Shown: positions 16,355 through 23,336 of the stretch, piece by piece
How the letters are laid out: each line of letters opens with the position of its first letter
How positions within the stretch are numbered: the stretch's first letter is position 1
DNA from: Nanobdellota archaeon
GTDB taxonomy: Archaea; Nanobdellota; Nanobdellia; Parvarchaeales; Parvarchaeaceae
NCBI GenBank assembly: GCA_021811735.1
Contig: JAJZNK010000035.1
Coordinates: 1-46,705 of the forward strand
DNA: 46,705 nt
Direction of reading: 5' to 3'
Translations under genes and position numbers: made by a program
The notes under the pieces: model-generated
The model's input: only the letters and a program-made list of their open reading frames with translations
What the model was told of the DNA's origin: nothing
The model's database searches: none

Positions 16355-16363
16355 AAAAAGAGA

Positions 16364-16388
16364 ATAAATTCTTTATATAAAAATTTAT
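16364..16388. promoter_or_regulatory. Shared divergent promoter with imperfect palindrome
   Basis: ATAAATT (16364-16370) and AATTTAT (16382-16388) are inverted around CTTTATATAAA, and GAGA/CTCTC extends both arms imperfectly. The central TTTATATAAA is itself nearly symmetric. It lies about 25 bases before the guanine deaminase ATG (16402) and about 22 before the TrmB-like ATG (16354), so one TATA region could serve both directions. An operator for the TrmB-like protein is the simplest reading. Confidence 0.5.
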
Positions 16389-16401
16389 CTCTCATAAAAG
16401 G

Positions 16402-17772
16402 ATGAGAGACAACACATCGCAGAAAAAAACAAATGCGAATAAGTTGGACGCTGTAATAGAAGTGACTGGACAGACCATATACAGAGCCCGCATCTTTAAC
16501 CCTGTTTCCCGCTCTGAATTCGAGGACATAGAGGATGGTGCGATAGAGGTTGACGAAAAGGGGAAAATTTCAAAAATTGCCAAGTTTAGTGAGTTTAAAG
16601 ATAAAAAGGCAAAGATAATAGATTATCGCGGCAAGATAATAATGCCTGGACTGATCGACTGTCACGTCCACTTACCACAATATGATATGGTTGCGATGGA
16701 TGGTTACGAACTTTTGAATTGGCTAAATGAATATACATTCCCTGCAGAAAGGCGTTTTGAATCGCCAAAATTGGCAAAAGACGCTGCCAGTAGATTTTTC
16801 CATGCGCTTAAAGCGAATGGCACGACTACTGCGGCAGTCTATAACACAGTGCACAAAAATGCTACCGACATCGCATTTGAGGAGGCCGAGAAATCCGGTT
16901 TAAGAGTATTTATGGGTAAAGTTATGATGGACCAGAATTCTCCGGATTTTTTGCAGGAGAAAACCGAGGAATCACTTTTAGAAAGCGAGGAATTGTGTAA
17001 AAAATGGCATGGAAGGGATAATGGACGAATAAACTATGCATTTACACCCAGATTTGCGCCGACGTGCAGTGAGAAACTGATGGAAGGGGTAGCAGATTTG
17101 GCGAAAAAATACAATGCATACATACAAACACATCTGTCTGAAAACCGCAGCGAACTTTCTTGGGTTAAAGAACTTTTTCCGCAGAGCAAGAACTACACTG
17201 ATGTTTATTATAATGCCGGAATACTCACGCAAAAGACCATAATGGCTCACAGCATATGGGTTAATCCTTCCGAATTGAAATTACTGGCTCAGACTTCAAC
17301 GAAGGTTGCACACTGTGCCAGTTCCAATTTCTTTTTGAAAAGTGGGATTTTTGACTTAAACAGTACTTTAGATGCTGGAGTGGATGTAGGCTTGGGTTCT
17401 GATGTTGGCGGAGGCCCGAACCTATCTTTGTTTAGAGAAATGTCGAACGCGTGTAATATGTCAAAAACCCGATACATACAAGAAAATGGCAGTACTAAAA
17501 ATCTAGATTCTATAGGCGCGTTTTATCTGGCTACAAAAGGAGGGGCGAAAGTATTAAGTTTGGACAAAGTAATTGGAGACTTGACTCCTGGGAAAGAGGC
17601 AGATTTTATAGTAGTGGACGCGACACTTGTTGACCCGCAAAACGGTGCGAAAAACAAAAGTGGGAAAGAAATTTTGTCACAATTGGTTTACCGTGCCGAT
17701 GACCGTGTTGTTTTTGCCGCTTATGTTAGGGGAAAGAATATCTATTCTGTCCTACAAAATATGAAAAACTGA
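16402..17772 (+). CDS. guaD: Guanine deaminase
   Basis: An amidohydrolase-superfamily enzyme expected to convert guanine to xanthine and ammonia in purine salvage or catabolism. In 456 residues the metal ligands are visible: H88 and H90 in GLIDCHVHLPQY, H244 in YIQTHLSEN, H283 in IMAHSIW, and D334 in GLGSDVGGGPNLS. The TPRFAPTCS, SSNFFLKSGIF and GSDVGGG stretches are those of guanine deaminase rather than cytosine deaminase or chlorohydrolases. The first 20 residues are a polar extension. It is leaderless by promoter spacing and paired with the TrmB-like regulator. Substrate assignment is by motif. Confidence 0.85.
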   Translation: MRDNTSQKKTNANKLDAVIEVTGQTIYRARIFNPVSRSEFEDIEDGAIEVDEKGKISKIAKFSEFKDKKAKIIDYRGKIIMPGLIDCHVHLPQYDMVAMDGYELLNWLNEYTFPAERRFESPKLAKDAASRFFHALKANGTTTAAVYNTVHKNATDIAFEEAEKSGLRVFMGKVMMDQNSPDFLQEKTEESLLESEELCKKWHGRDNGRINYAFTPRFAPTCSEKLMEGVADLAKKYNAYIQTHLSENRSELSWVKELFPQSKNYTDVYYNAGILTQKTIMAHSIWVNPSELKLLAQTSTKVAHCASSNFFLKSGIFDLNSTLDAGVDVGLGSDVGGGPNLSLFREMSNACNMSKTRYIQENGSTKNLDSIGAFYLATKGGAKVLSLDKVIGDLTPGKEADFIVVDATLVDPQNGAKNKSGKEILSQLVYRADDRVVFAAYVRGKNIYSVLQNMKN

Positions 17773-17824
17773 TTTGAATTCTCCATCGCTTGGAGAAATC
17801 TGCCTTTAGAACTATGACAATAAA

Positions 17825-17934
17825 AGGTGAGCGCGCGAGTCGAACGCGCCTACTTCGTTTACGGCTATGTTCCTAAAACGCTTAACAGCATTTGCCATTT
17901 GCAGACGAATACATAGCCGCTCTGTCAGCTCACC
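17825..17934 (-). tRNA. tRNA-Cys (GCA) with a 39-nt anticodon-loop intron
   Basis: Folded by hand on the minus strand: acceptor GGTGAGC/GCTCACC, D stem ACA/TGT, anticodon stem TTCGT/ACGAA, 4-base variable loop GTAG, T arm GCGCG-TTCGACT-CGCGC, and discriminator U73 (17825), an identity element of tRNA-Cys. The anticodon loop is CTGCAA + intron + A, giving anticodon GCA (17900-17902). The intron is about 17860-17898, after position 37, the usual archaeal site cut by the bulge-helix-bulge endonuclease. The exact borders may shift by a base or two. CCA is not encoded. Nine intron bases (17862-17870) are perfectly complementary to the D arm (17911-17919). Confidence 0.88.
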
Positions 17935-17975
17935 ACATTATATAGATTATAACAGTGTAGTTTATATTGATACCT

Positions 17976-18374
17976 TTATTTAAGAATTATGGCTTTTTTT
18001 ACAATCCTTATGAATTCTTTTGCATTGCCTAAAAGTATTAGGGTGTCTTTTTTGCTGATATCTGCTAGAATATTATAAGAACTAACTTGTCTGCTGTCCA
18101 TAGCTTTACTAAGATATTTTGAAAATTTACTATCTAGCTTACCTGTCTTTACGTAGTACCTACTAAATTCGGATATGACACTTCTATGAGTTTTTGGTGG
18201 TTTTGCCCCCGCATTTACTATGGCACCGTTGGCACAGTAAAACATTGCATAATATGCTAGAGACGTAGCAACTCTGAACCTAGACTCATTGTAATTTGAA
18301 TATGCTCCCTCTAGCGTATCATCTGCCAGTTCTAAATAACTTTTAATCAGTTTCTCCGAATACCCATTTTCCAT
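17976..18374 (-). CDS. HEPN-domain protein, putative toxin (pair 3)
   Basis: From the ATG at 18374 the product has 132 residues; an ATG at 18407 is possible but deepens the overlap with the MNT gene to 65 bases. It is a typical HEPN bundle: KLIKSYLELADDTLEGAYSN (8-27), then SLAYYAMFYCANGAI (38-52), the THRSVISEFSRYYVKTGKL region, and the C-terminal SRQVSSY motif with R95 and Y100. Again Tyr replaces the His of R-x4-6-H. It overlaps its MNT partner by 32 bases. Antitoxin-first gene order and overlap match other MNT-HEPN modules; toxicity is inferred. Confidence 0.78.
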   Translation of the reverse strand: MENGYSEKLIKSYLELADDTLEGAYSNYNESRFRVATSLAYYAMFYCANGAIVNAGAKPPKTHRSVISEFSRYYVKTGKLDSKFSKYLSKAMDSRQVSSYNILADISKKDTLILLGNAKEFIRIVKKAIILK

Positions 18375-18717
18375 ATAGTTTAACACCATCTGTTTTAACA
18401 TTGTCAATAAACGGCACTTTAAGCAAAACCTGTGCCGCCAGCTCTTTCAGCGTAATAAAAAACATTGAGATAAGAAATGAGAAATCGTTTTCTAACTCAA
18501 AATCCGTGGCAATTGTATAGATAGCATCCTTGAACGCCGGATTGTGCGCATAAGGTGTCACTATAAATAGATCTATATCACTACTTTTTTTAGCTTCTCC
18601 TCTCGAGACCGACCCATAAAGGAGTATAGAATCTATTTTATTCCCTAACCTAAAAGTTACTCTCTTTACAAATTCCTCTGCCATAGCTCGATATTCGGCA
18701 CTTATCGCCTCTGCCAT
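18343..18717 (-). CDS. MNT-type nucleotidyltransferase (pair 3)
   Basis: The 124-residue protein is a minimal nucleotidyltransferase with G35-S36-x10-D47-x-D49 (YGSVSRGEAKKSSDIDLFIV). Unlike pairs 1 and 2 it has no winged-helix domain; residues 1-28 form only one helix. It is the likely antitoxin of the overlapping HEPN protein. A TTTAAATC box on its strand (about 18740) stands upstream at a promoter-like distance. The absence of a DNA-binding domain means regulation differs from the other two pairs or is missing. Confidence 0.83.
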   Translation of the reverse strand: MAEAISAEYRAMAEEFVKRVTFRLGNKIDSILLYGSVSRGEAKKSSDIDLFIVTPYAHNPAFKDAIYTIATDFELENDFSFLISMFFITLKELAAQVLLKVPFIDNVKTDGVKLYGKWVFGETD

Positions 18718-18860
18718 GTCAATTAATAGCTGAATAAAGATTTAAACATTATTTGTTACTATCATTGAAGTAGATTCTGTAAACTCACGATAATAATATA
18801 AACTACTGTAGACATCATTGCCGGTCGACCAAAGGAAAGTATTAAAATATTTTGTCTATA

Positions 18861-19114
18861 TTATTGTGTGAATTCAGTAAAATCTGCCGCATGATTTGGT
18901 CTGAAATTAACGATTGCTATTATATCCTCCACATAAGGTCTTCCTTCCTATAAATCTTAACTATCTGTGCACTGCTTTTCTTTACGCCCAGCTTTCCGAA
19001 ATCTATCTTAAGTTTATAGGCCGGTTTTTTCGCGTTGGGAAAATCCTCAATGTCTATTATCCGTCCAGAACGCATGTCGATTGACTTGAAAACGTCAAAA
19101 TCCACTGTTTTCAT
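18861..19114 (-). pseudogene. CsaA-like tRNA-binding protein, frameshifted
   Basis: The first 62 codons from ATG 19114 encode a tRBD/CsaA-like OB fold: FKSIDMRSGRIIDIEDFPNA (9-28), then YKLKIDFGKLG and KIYRKEDL. The frame then stops at 18920. One base out of frame the same domain continues as EDIIAIVNFRPNHAADFTEF to a TAA at 18861-18863, matching the family's VVNFPPRQIA...SEV ending. A single-base deletion near 18935 explains both, and the last strand of a full CsaA also seems lost. It follows DedA with a 1-base overlap. It is either a recent pseudogene or a sequencing error. Confidence 0.7.
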
Positions 19115-19734
19115 CAGCCTTTAACGTTTTTCTTAAAGAGGGAGAATATCCTTCTTCTGAAGATATAGCCCACAAAGAAAACCACGAAGATGACAGCAAC
19201 ATATACTCCTGCCTTTTCAACGACATTCGCAATGGATTCCCAGTTACTGGAAAGATAATAACCAGTGTATATCAAAAAACCAGACCAGATAACTACCCCT
19301 GCGGAAGAATACATTATAAACTTCTTTATGTCCATCTTGAACGCACCACATATTATTCCTGCTATCGAACGTACCGCAGGAAGAAGCTTCGTGAAGAACG
19401 CAAAGTAATTCCCGTATTTTTTTATCCACTTTATCCCTTTTTCGTATTCTGCAGTCCCAAACCCTATCCGCTTAGAATACTTCAGGAATATGTCTATTCC
19501 GAGGAAATACCCAAGAAGAAACCCCACTATGCTACCTAGGATTGACGCTACTACTGCATCCCCGAATCCAAGGTAAGGATTTATCTTGTTTATCGCTATA
19601 AGGAATCCTGTGAAAGGCAAAACGACCTCGCTTGGTATCGGTAGTATAACAGACTCGAGAAACATCAAAACGAAAATCGCGAGATAACCTTGACTTCCTA
19701 TCAATGATAGTATCTGAGGTATGCCAAAAATCAT
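19114..19734 (-). CDS. DedA-family membrane protein
   Basis: A 206-residue DedA/SNARE-associated membrane protein; family members act as polyprenyl-phosphate or phospholipid carriers driven by the proton gradient. Family signs are MFLESVILPIPSEVVLPFTG (24-43), a glycine-rich SILGSIVGFLLGYFLG stretch, KLLPAVRSIAGIICGAFKM in the middle, and a hydrophobic C-terminal helix ending in a basic tail. The ATG lies one base after the L11 stop, so it is co-transcribed with spt5-rpl11. That is an unusual place, as L1 and L10 normally follow L11. It precedes the CsaA-like pseudogene. Confidence 0.88.
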   Translation of the reverse strand: MIFGIPQILSLIGSQGYLAIFVLMFLESVILPIPSEVVLPFTGFLIAINKINPYLGFGDAVVASILGSIVGFLLGYFLGIDIFLKYSKRIGFGTAEYEKGIKWIKKYGNYFAFFTKLLPAVRSIAGIICGAFKMDIKKFIMYSSAGVVIWSGFLIYTGYYLSSNWESIANVVEKAGVYVAVIFVVFFVGYIFRRRIFSLFKKNVKG

Positions 19735-19735
19735 C

Positions 19736-20176
19736 TTACACCTTTTTTATCAATTCTCTTGGATCCTTTCCATCGACTTTTAGTCCCAAGCTTAAACAGG
19801 TGCCAAGGACTTCGTTCACCATTCCCTGCTCATCTTTTGCCAAGGAATATTTCGAGTGGTCCTTTGCTATTTTCTTGACTTTGTCCAGCGAAATCGAAGC
19901 GGACTCCTTCCTGTCTCCAAATCCTTTTTCTATGCCGGCTTCCTTTATCAAGAGCTGTGAAACGGAAGGCATCAAAACATTCAATTCGTATTCCTTTGTC
20001 GCCTTGTCAATCTCTATCTCTACAGGAACCTTCATCCCTGCAAAATCTTTCGTCTTGTCGTTTATCTTCTTTACCACTTCTGGTGGCTTTAAACCCAGCA
20101 TTGTCAGCTGTGGTCCCAACGGAGGAGCTGGTGTTGCCTTTCCGCCTTCAACTACAATCTTTACTTTCGTTTTCAT
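19736..20176 (-). CDS. rpl11: Ribosomal protein L11 (uL11)
   Basis: uL11 binds the GTPase-associated region of 23S rRNA at the base of the L12 stalk. The 146 residues include the N-terminal GGKATPAPPLGPQLTMLGL stretch (12-30), the KVPVEIEID segment (49-57), and the C-terminal rRNA-binding domain ending in LGTCLSLGLKVDGKDPREL. The start overlaps the Spt5 stop by 4 bases. The usual archaeal companions L1, L10 and L12 do not follow; DedA does. Confidence 0.96.
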   Translation of the reverse strand: MKTKVKIVVEGGKATPAPPLGPQLTMLGLKPPEVVKKINDKTKDFAGMKVPVEIEIDKATKEYELNVLMPSVSQLLIKEAGIEKGFGDRKESASISLDKVKKIAKDHSKYSLAKDEQGMVNEVLGTCLSLGLKVDGKDPRELIKKV

Positions 20177-20649
20177 TTATTATCACTCTCACTTTTTACA
20201 GTAGATACGTCCGATATTTTAATATTAACGTTTATTGGCACTGCGGATTCAAGGAACATTACTGTTAACTCTTCTTTCTCCTTGTTCACTCCCTTTACAG
20301 TGGCCGTCTCTCCTTTGAACGGACCAGAAAGCACCTTTACAACATCACCTACGTTCACGTCTATTTTCTGCTGTTTCTTCTCTATGGTTTTAAGAGCTTC
20401 TACTTTGGAAAGCTCCTTGTTTATTATGCCACGAATGTGCTTTATGTTATATATCAATTCGGAAACGCTGTCCTTGGATCTTGCCTCGACTATTATGTAA
20501 CCTTTCAGCGAATAAGGCTTTACTATCGAGTATATGCCGTCGACTCTTGCAAGCTGTGACTCCAGCCTTTCAAGGGCCTGCATTTCTCTTCCTATCGTGA
20601 CTCGTATTATGAAGAAATGCGATTCTTCATTATTCTCAGTAGATTCCAT
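20173..20649 (-). CDS. spt5: Transcription elongation factor Spt5 (NusG homologue)
   Basis: Archaeal Spt5 binds the RNA polymerase clamp and supports elongation. The 158 residues contain an NGN domain (11-85) with FFIIRVTIGREMQALERL and GYIIVEARS, then a KOW domain (99-125: NVGDVVKVLSGPFKGETATV). It is coupled to L11 by an ATGA overlap, a conserved archaeal pairing. SecE, the usual upstream neighbour, is not here; a divergent unknown gene starts at 20720. A few extra polar residues occur at the N-terminus. Confidence 0.95.
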   Translation of the reverse strand: MESTENNEESHFFIIRVTIGREMQALERLESQLARVDGIYSIVKPYSLKGYIIVEARSKDSVSELIYNIKHIRGIINKELSKVEALKTIEKKQQKIDVNVGDVVKVLSGPFKGETATVKGVNKEKEELTVMFLESAVPINVNIKISDVSTVKSESDNK

Positions 20650-20719
20650 ATGCTTAAAAGAATAATATTCTATGAATTTAAGAGTATAAAAGCGTTTGTC
20701 AGCTAGGTATTATAAGAGT

Positions 20720-21157
20720 ATGTCAAAGAAACTGGAAGATATTGTAGATATCCGAAAATTCAGCGGAATGAATCATAGGGAGGTAAAGCTGGAGGGTTCC
20801 GAGAATCTTTACGGAGATAATATAGGATTCATCGGCATACAACCTTTCTTGGGTTACTATGGAAAATTGTTTCGGAAGACTTATCTAGTACTGCCGCATT
20901 TCAAGGAGAAATTTGAACTTATAAGCAATGAGTATACTGATGACGAACAGATCATTACGGTAAAAAGCAAGGGTGACGGCAAGATAGAGCCCAAAGATTA
21001 TTTCATCAAACAAGATGATGGATACGATTATCCTCCGTTCATACAGATAGTCACTAAGGAAGGTTATTTGTACACCTGTTCGTCCAGATTTGAAAACAGT
21101 GAATACGTCGAAACCCCTGACACTGTCAACAAGATAAGATTTTTGAAAAAGGAATGA
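20720..21157 (+). CDS. Hypothetical cytoplasmic protein
   Basis: A 145-residue protein starting MSKKLEDIVDIRKF, with mixed alpha/beta character, no signal peptide, no membrane segment and no recognised motif. The ATG at 20720 is chosen over an upstream start at 20696 because TATAAAAG (20685-20692) stands about 30 bases before it. Tyr, Phe and Lys are frequent. It is divergent from spt5 and ends 97 bases before tRNA-Lys. Nothing in the context points to a role. Confidence 0.6.
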   Translation: MSKKLEDIVDIRKFSGMNHREVKLEGSENLYGDNIGFIGIQPFLGYYGKLFRKTYLVLPHFKEKFELISNEYTDDEQIITVKSKGDGKIEPKDYFIKQDDGYDYPPFIQIVTKEGYLYTCSSRFENSEYVETPDTVNKIRFLKKE

Positions 21158-21254
21158 AACGGCAGGACCTAGAGTTTTAATGGATGCCTTTGGAAAACGC
21201 GCAAAAACAAATAACACATTTAAATGACCAGATTCAATAGATAATATCAATCGA

Positions 21255-21329
21255 GGGCTCGTAGCTCAACTAGGTCAGAGCATCCGGCTTTTAACCGGGT
21301 GGTTGCGGGTTCAAATCCCGTCGAGCCCA
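21255..21329 (+). tRNA. tRNA-Lys (TTT)
   Basis: Folded by hand: acceptor GGGCTCG/CGAGCCC, D arm GCTC...GAGC, anticodon stem TCCGG/CCGGG with loop CTTTTAA giving anticodon TTT, 5-base variable loop TGGTT, T arm GCGGG-TTCAAAT-CCCGT and discriminator A. No intron; CCA is not encoded. A C-rich, well-paired gene inside A+T-rich flanks. The AbiE module and a small gene follow directly, so the tRNA 3' end is a possible integration site. Confidence 0.95.
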
Positions 21330-21404
21330 CTAATTTCAGTACTTCCGAAAGTGGCAACAGAAATAGAAACTAATGTTTATTAATGAAATTTGATATTATA
21401 AGAT

Positions 21405-21584
21405 ATGGGAAAATTCAAAGTTAGTTGGGAAGAAAACGGTGTATTTTGCACTGAAATAATAGAAGTAAATGGTTGGGATACTGTACTAGGCTTAAAAAAG
21501 CATCTGCAGGACTCAGAGCTATTAACTTACGCAGACAAAATAACAAGTGTAGAGCAGTTAGAAGCTATCCATAAGGTTCATTAA
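21405..21584 (+). CDS. Small hypothetical protein (59 residues)
   Basis: An ATG frame of 59 codons begins MGKFKVSWEENGVF and ends in EQLEAIHKVH. It alternates hydrophobic and polar residues as a small alpha/beta protein would (strand KVSWEE, strand CTEIIEV, helix GLKKHLQD, helix SVEQLEAIHK). Coding composition is good and a TATA-like TTTATTAAT (21376-21384) lies about 25 bases upstream. It sits between tRNA-Lys and the AbiE pair and may belong to the same accessory segment. No family is recognised. Confidence 0.55.
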   Translation: MGKFKVSWEENGVFCTEIIEVNGWDTVLGLKKHLQDSELLTYADKITSVEQLEAIHKVH

Positions 21585-21716
21585 TCTTTAGAAGTTTAGC
21601 CGAAAACATCCTAGCAGTATCATTTTTGATGCATTTAGTGGCATAATAACGGATTGCAGTTTTATGGGTTCTGTTTTATAACTATAAATAGTAAACAAAA
21701 CGTATACTTTCTATGT

Positions 21717-22505
21717 ATGAAAAACAATTATTTATCGCATGGTGAGCAAAACATATATTTCGCCCTAAAACCTGGCCAGATATATGATATAGATTTCATT
21801 GCCAGTAGCGTTGGGATCAAAAGAAGGATTTTGATTACCCTTTTATCACGAATGGCACGGAAAGGCTGGATCACTAGATTAAAAAGGGGTAAATACCTGG
21901 TTAATTCTGCCACTGGTGCTGGATCGAATGATTATTTCAGCATTGCAACGATGATCTTCGGAGGTTATCTTGGATTCTCATCCGCATTATATGTCTATGG
22001 CGCCATGGATGAGAGTCCATACACTATTTATGTCTGTACAAGAAACAAAAGTGCTACGACGACCATGCAGAACACAGAAATAAAGGCCGTGGCTTTGGGA
22101 AGAAGAGCAACGGGCATGACATATTTCAACGGCTACTTTGTTTCCTCAAAAGCAAAGACTCTATACGACTGTTTTTACATGCCGAGATTCAGCGGTGGTT
22201 ATTCAAACGTTCTGGCAGCGGTGAATAGACTGGATTTTGGAAAATCGGACTGGAAAGACTTTATCTTTTATGTAAAACGGTTTGGTAACCCGAGTTTTTC
22301 AAGGAAAACTGGTTTCCTTCTATGGCTTCTCAACGAAAATTCCCCGACTAAAATCGTGCCGGAAAATGTGCTTGATGAACTTAACACGGGAAAAAAGATT
22401 GTTAAGATCGGCAAAGGCACTAAAGGAAAATTTAATAAAAAATGGGGGATTGTAAATTATATAGCAGAGGATGACGTTTTGGGCAAGATTCCATGGAAGA
22501 AATAA
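21717..22505 (+). CDS. abiEi: AbiEi-like antitoxin
   Basis: From ATG 21717 the product has 262 residues; a TATA-like ATAAATAG about 28 bases upstream supports this start over 21654. An N-terminal winged helix (about 15-60: IASSVGIKRRILITLLSRM, then KGWITRLKRGKYLV) leads into the AbiEi C-terminal domain with YSNVLAAVNRL and a strand-rich middle. In type IV AbiE systems AbiEi represses its operon and counteracts the AbiEii nucleotidyltransferase. The downstream gene overlaps by 13 bases. The pair follows tRNA-Lys and the 59-codon gene. Confidence 0.82.
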   Translation: MKNNYLSHGEQNIYFALKPGQIYDIDFIASSVGIKRRILITLLSRMARKGWITRLKRGKYLVNSATGAGSNDYFSIATMIFGGYLGFSSALYVYGAMDESPYTIYVCTRNKSATTTMQNTEIKAVALGRRATGMTYFNGYFVSSKAKTLYDCFYMPRFSGGYSNVLAAVNRLDFGKSDWKDFIFYVKRFGNPSFSRKTGFLLWLLNENSPTKIVPENVLDELNTGKKIVKIGKGTKGKFNKKWGIVNYIAEDDVLGKIPWKK

Positions 22506-23269
22506 TATATAGAGCGCTGGCAGGAAAATACGGTTTATCACTGAATTTTGTACTAAAGGATTATTATCTCATGAGATTACTACAGTATACATCACTGTAC
22601 GGCGATAAAAAATTTGTACTGACTGGTGGCACCGCAATAAACAAGGTTTATTTGAAAGAAAAGGCAAGGTTTTCCGAGGATGCCGATTTTGAGCTGATAC
22701 AAAAACCAAGCCTTAACTCAGTCATAAAATCCATAGGTAACATCTCTGCCAATGCAAATGAATTCCTGGATAAAAAAAGAAGACTACTTAAAATATATTG
22801 CCAAGTAGATTTCTATTACAGTACGTTCAATAATTTTACTGACAAAGTCAGATTGGATGTCGCTTTCAACGAATTGGCGGACAAAAATTCGTTTAATGTG
22901 AAAGACGAAATTACTTCACAGTTCAGTATTGAAAGGGTCCATGGTCTTGCAGTTTACAAGCTCGAAGAACTGCTGGCAAGAAAATTATATGCTGTATACA
23001 GACGGACCGAAGGAAAGGACCTGTATGATATTTTTTATAGCTTAGGACTGGTAAATAAGGAAAAATTTTATAACGCAATAAAAAGATTCCTGGGCAGGAA
23101 AAAAGTAGATTTTGATGATATGATAACAGCGCTATCCGAAAAACTGCGTAATGTGGACAACAAATACATCGCTACAAAGACAAACAGCTACATACCAATA
23201 AAACTCAGGCCTACAGATTGGGGGATACTTTCAGATTCCATAGCAGATTACATAGACTCACTTAAATGA
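22493..23269 (+). CDS. abiEii: AbiEii-like nucleotidyltransferase toxin
   Basis: A DUF1814-type nucleotidyltransferase, the toxin of AbiE systems; characterised relatives transfer nucleotides, some onto tRNA. The 258 residues include FVLTGGTAIN (41-50), the metal motif RFSEDADFEL (59-68, with D63 and D65), R120-LDVAFN as the third acidic element, KLEELLARKLYA (156-167) and GKDLYDIFY (174-182). All four AbiEii motif blocks are therefore intact. The AbiEi-AbiEii overlap of 13 bases indicates coupling. This is the fourth nucleotidyltransferase module within 12.6 kb. Confidence 0.87.
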   Translation: MEEIIYRALAGKYGLSLNFVLKDYYLMRLLQYTSLYGDKKFVLTGGTAINKVYLKEKARFSEDADFELIQKPSLNSVIKSIGNISANANEFLDKKRRLLKIYCQVDFYYSTFNNFTDKVRLDVAFNELADKNSFNVKDEITSQFSIERVHGLAVYKLEELLARKLYAVYRRTEGKDLYDIFYSLGLVNKEKFYNAIKRFLGRKKVDFDDMITALSEKLRNVDNKYIATKTNSYIPIKLRPTDWGILSDSIADYIDSLK

Positions 23270-23336
23270 GCAGACCACAGGTTTCATTTATATGAACACT
23301 CAGGAATATGATTTGACTGCTCAAAATTACTGATAT

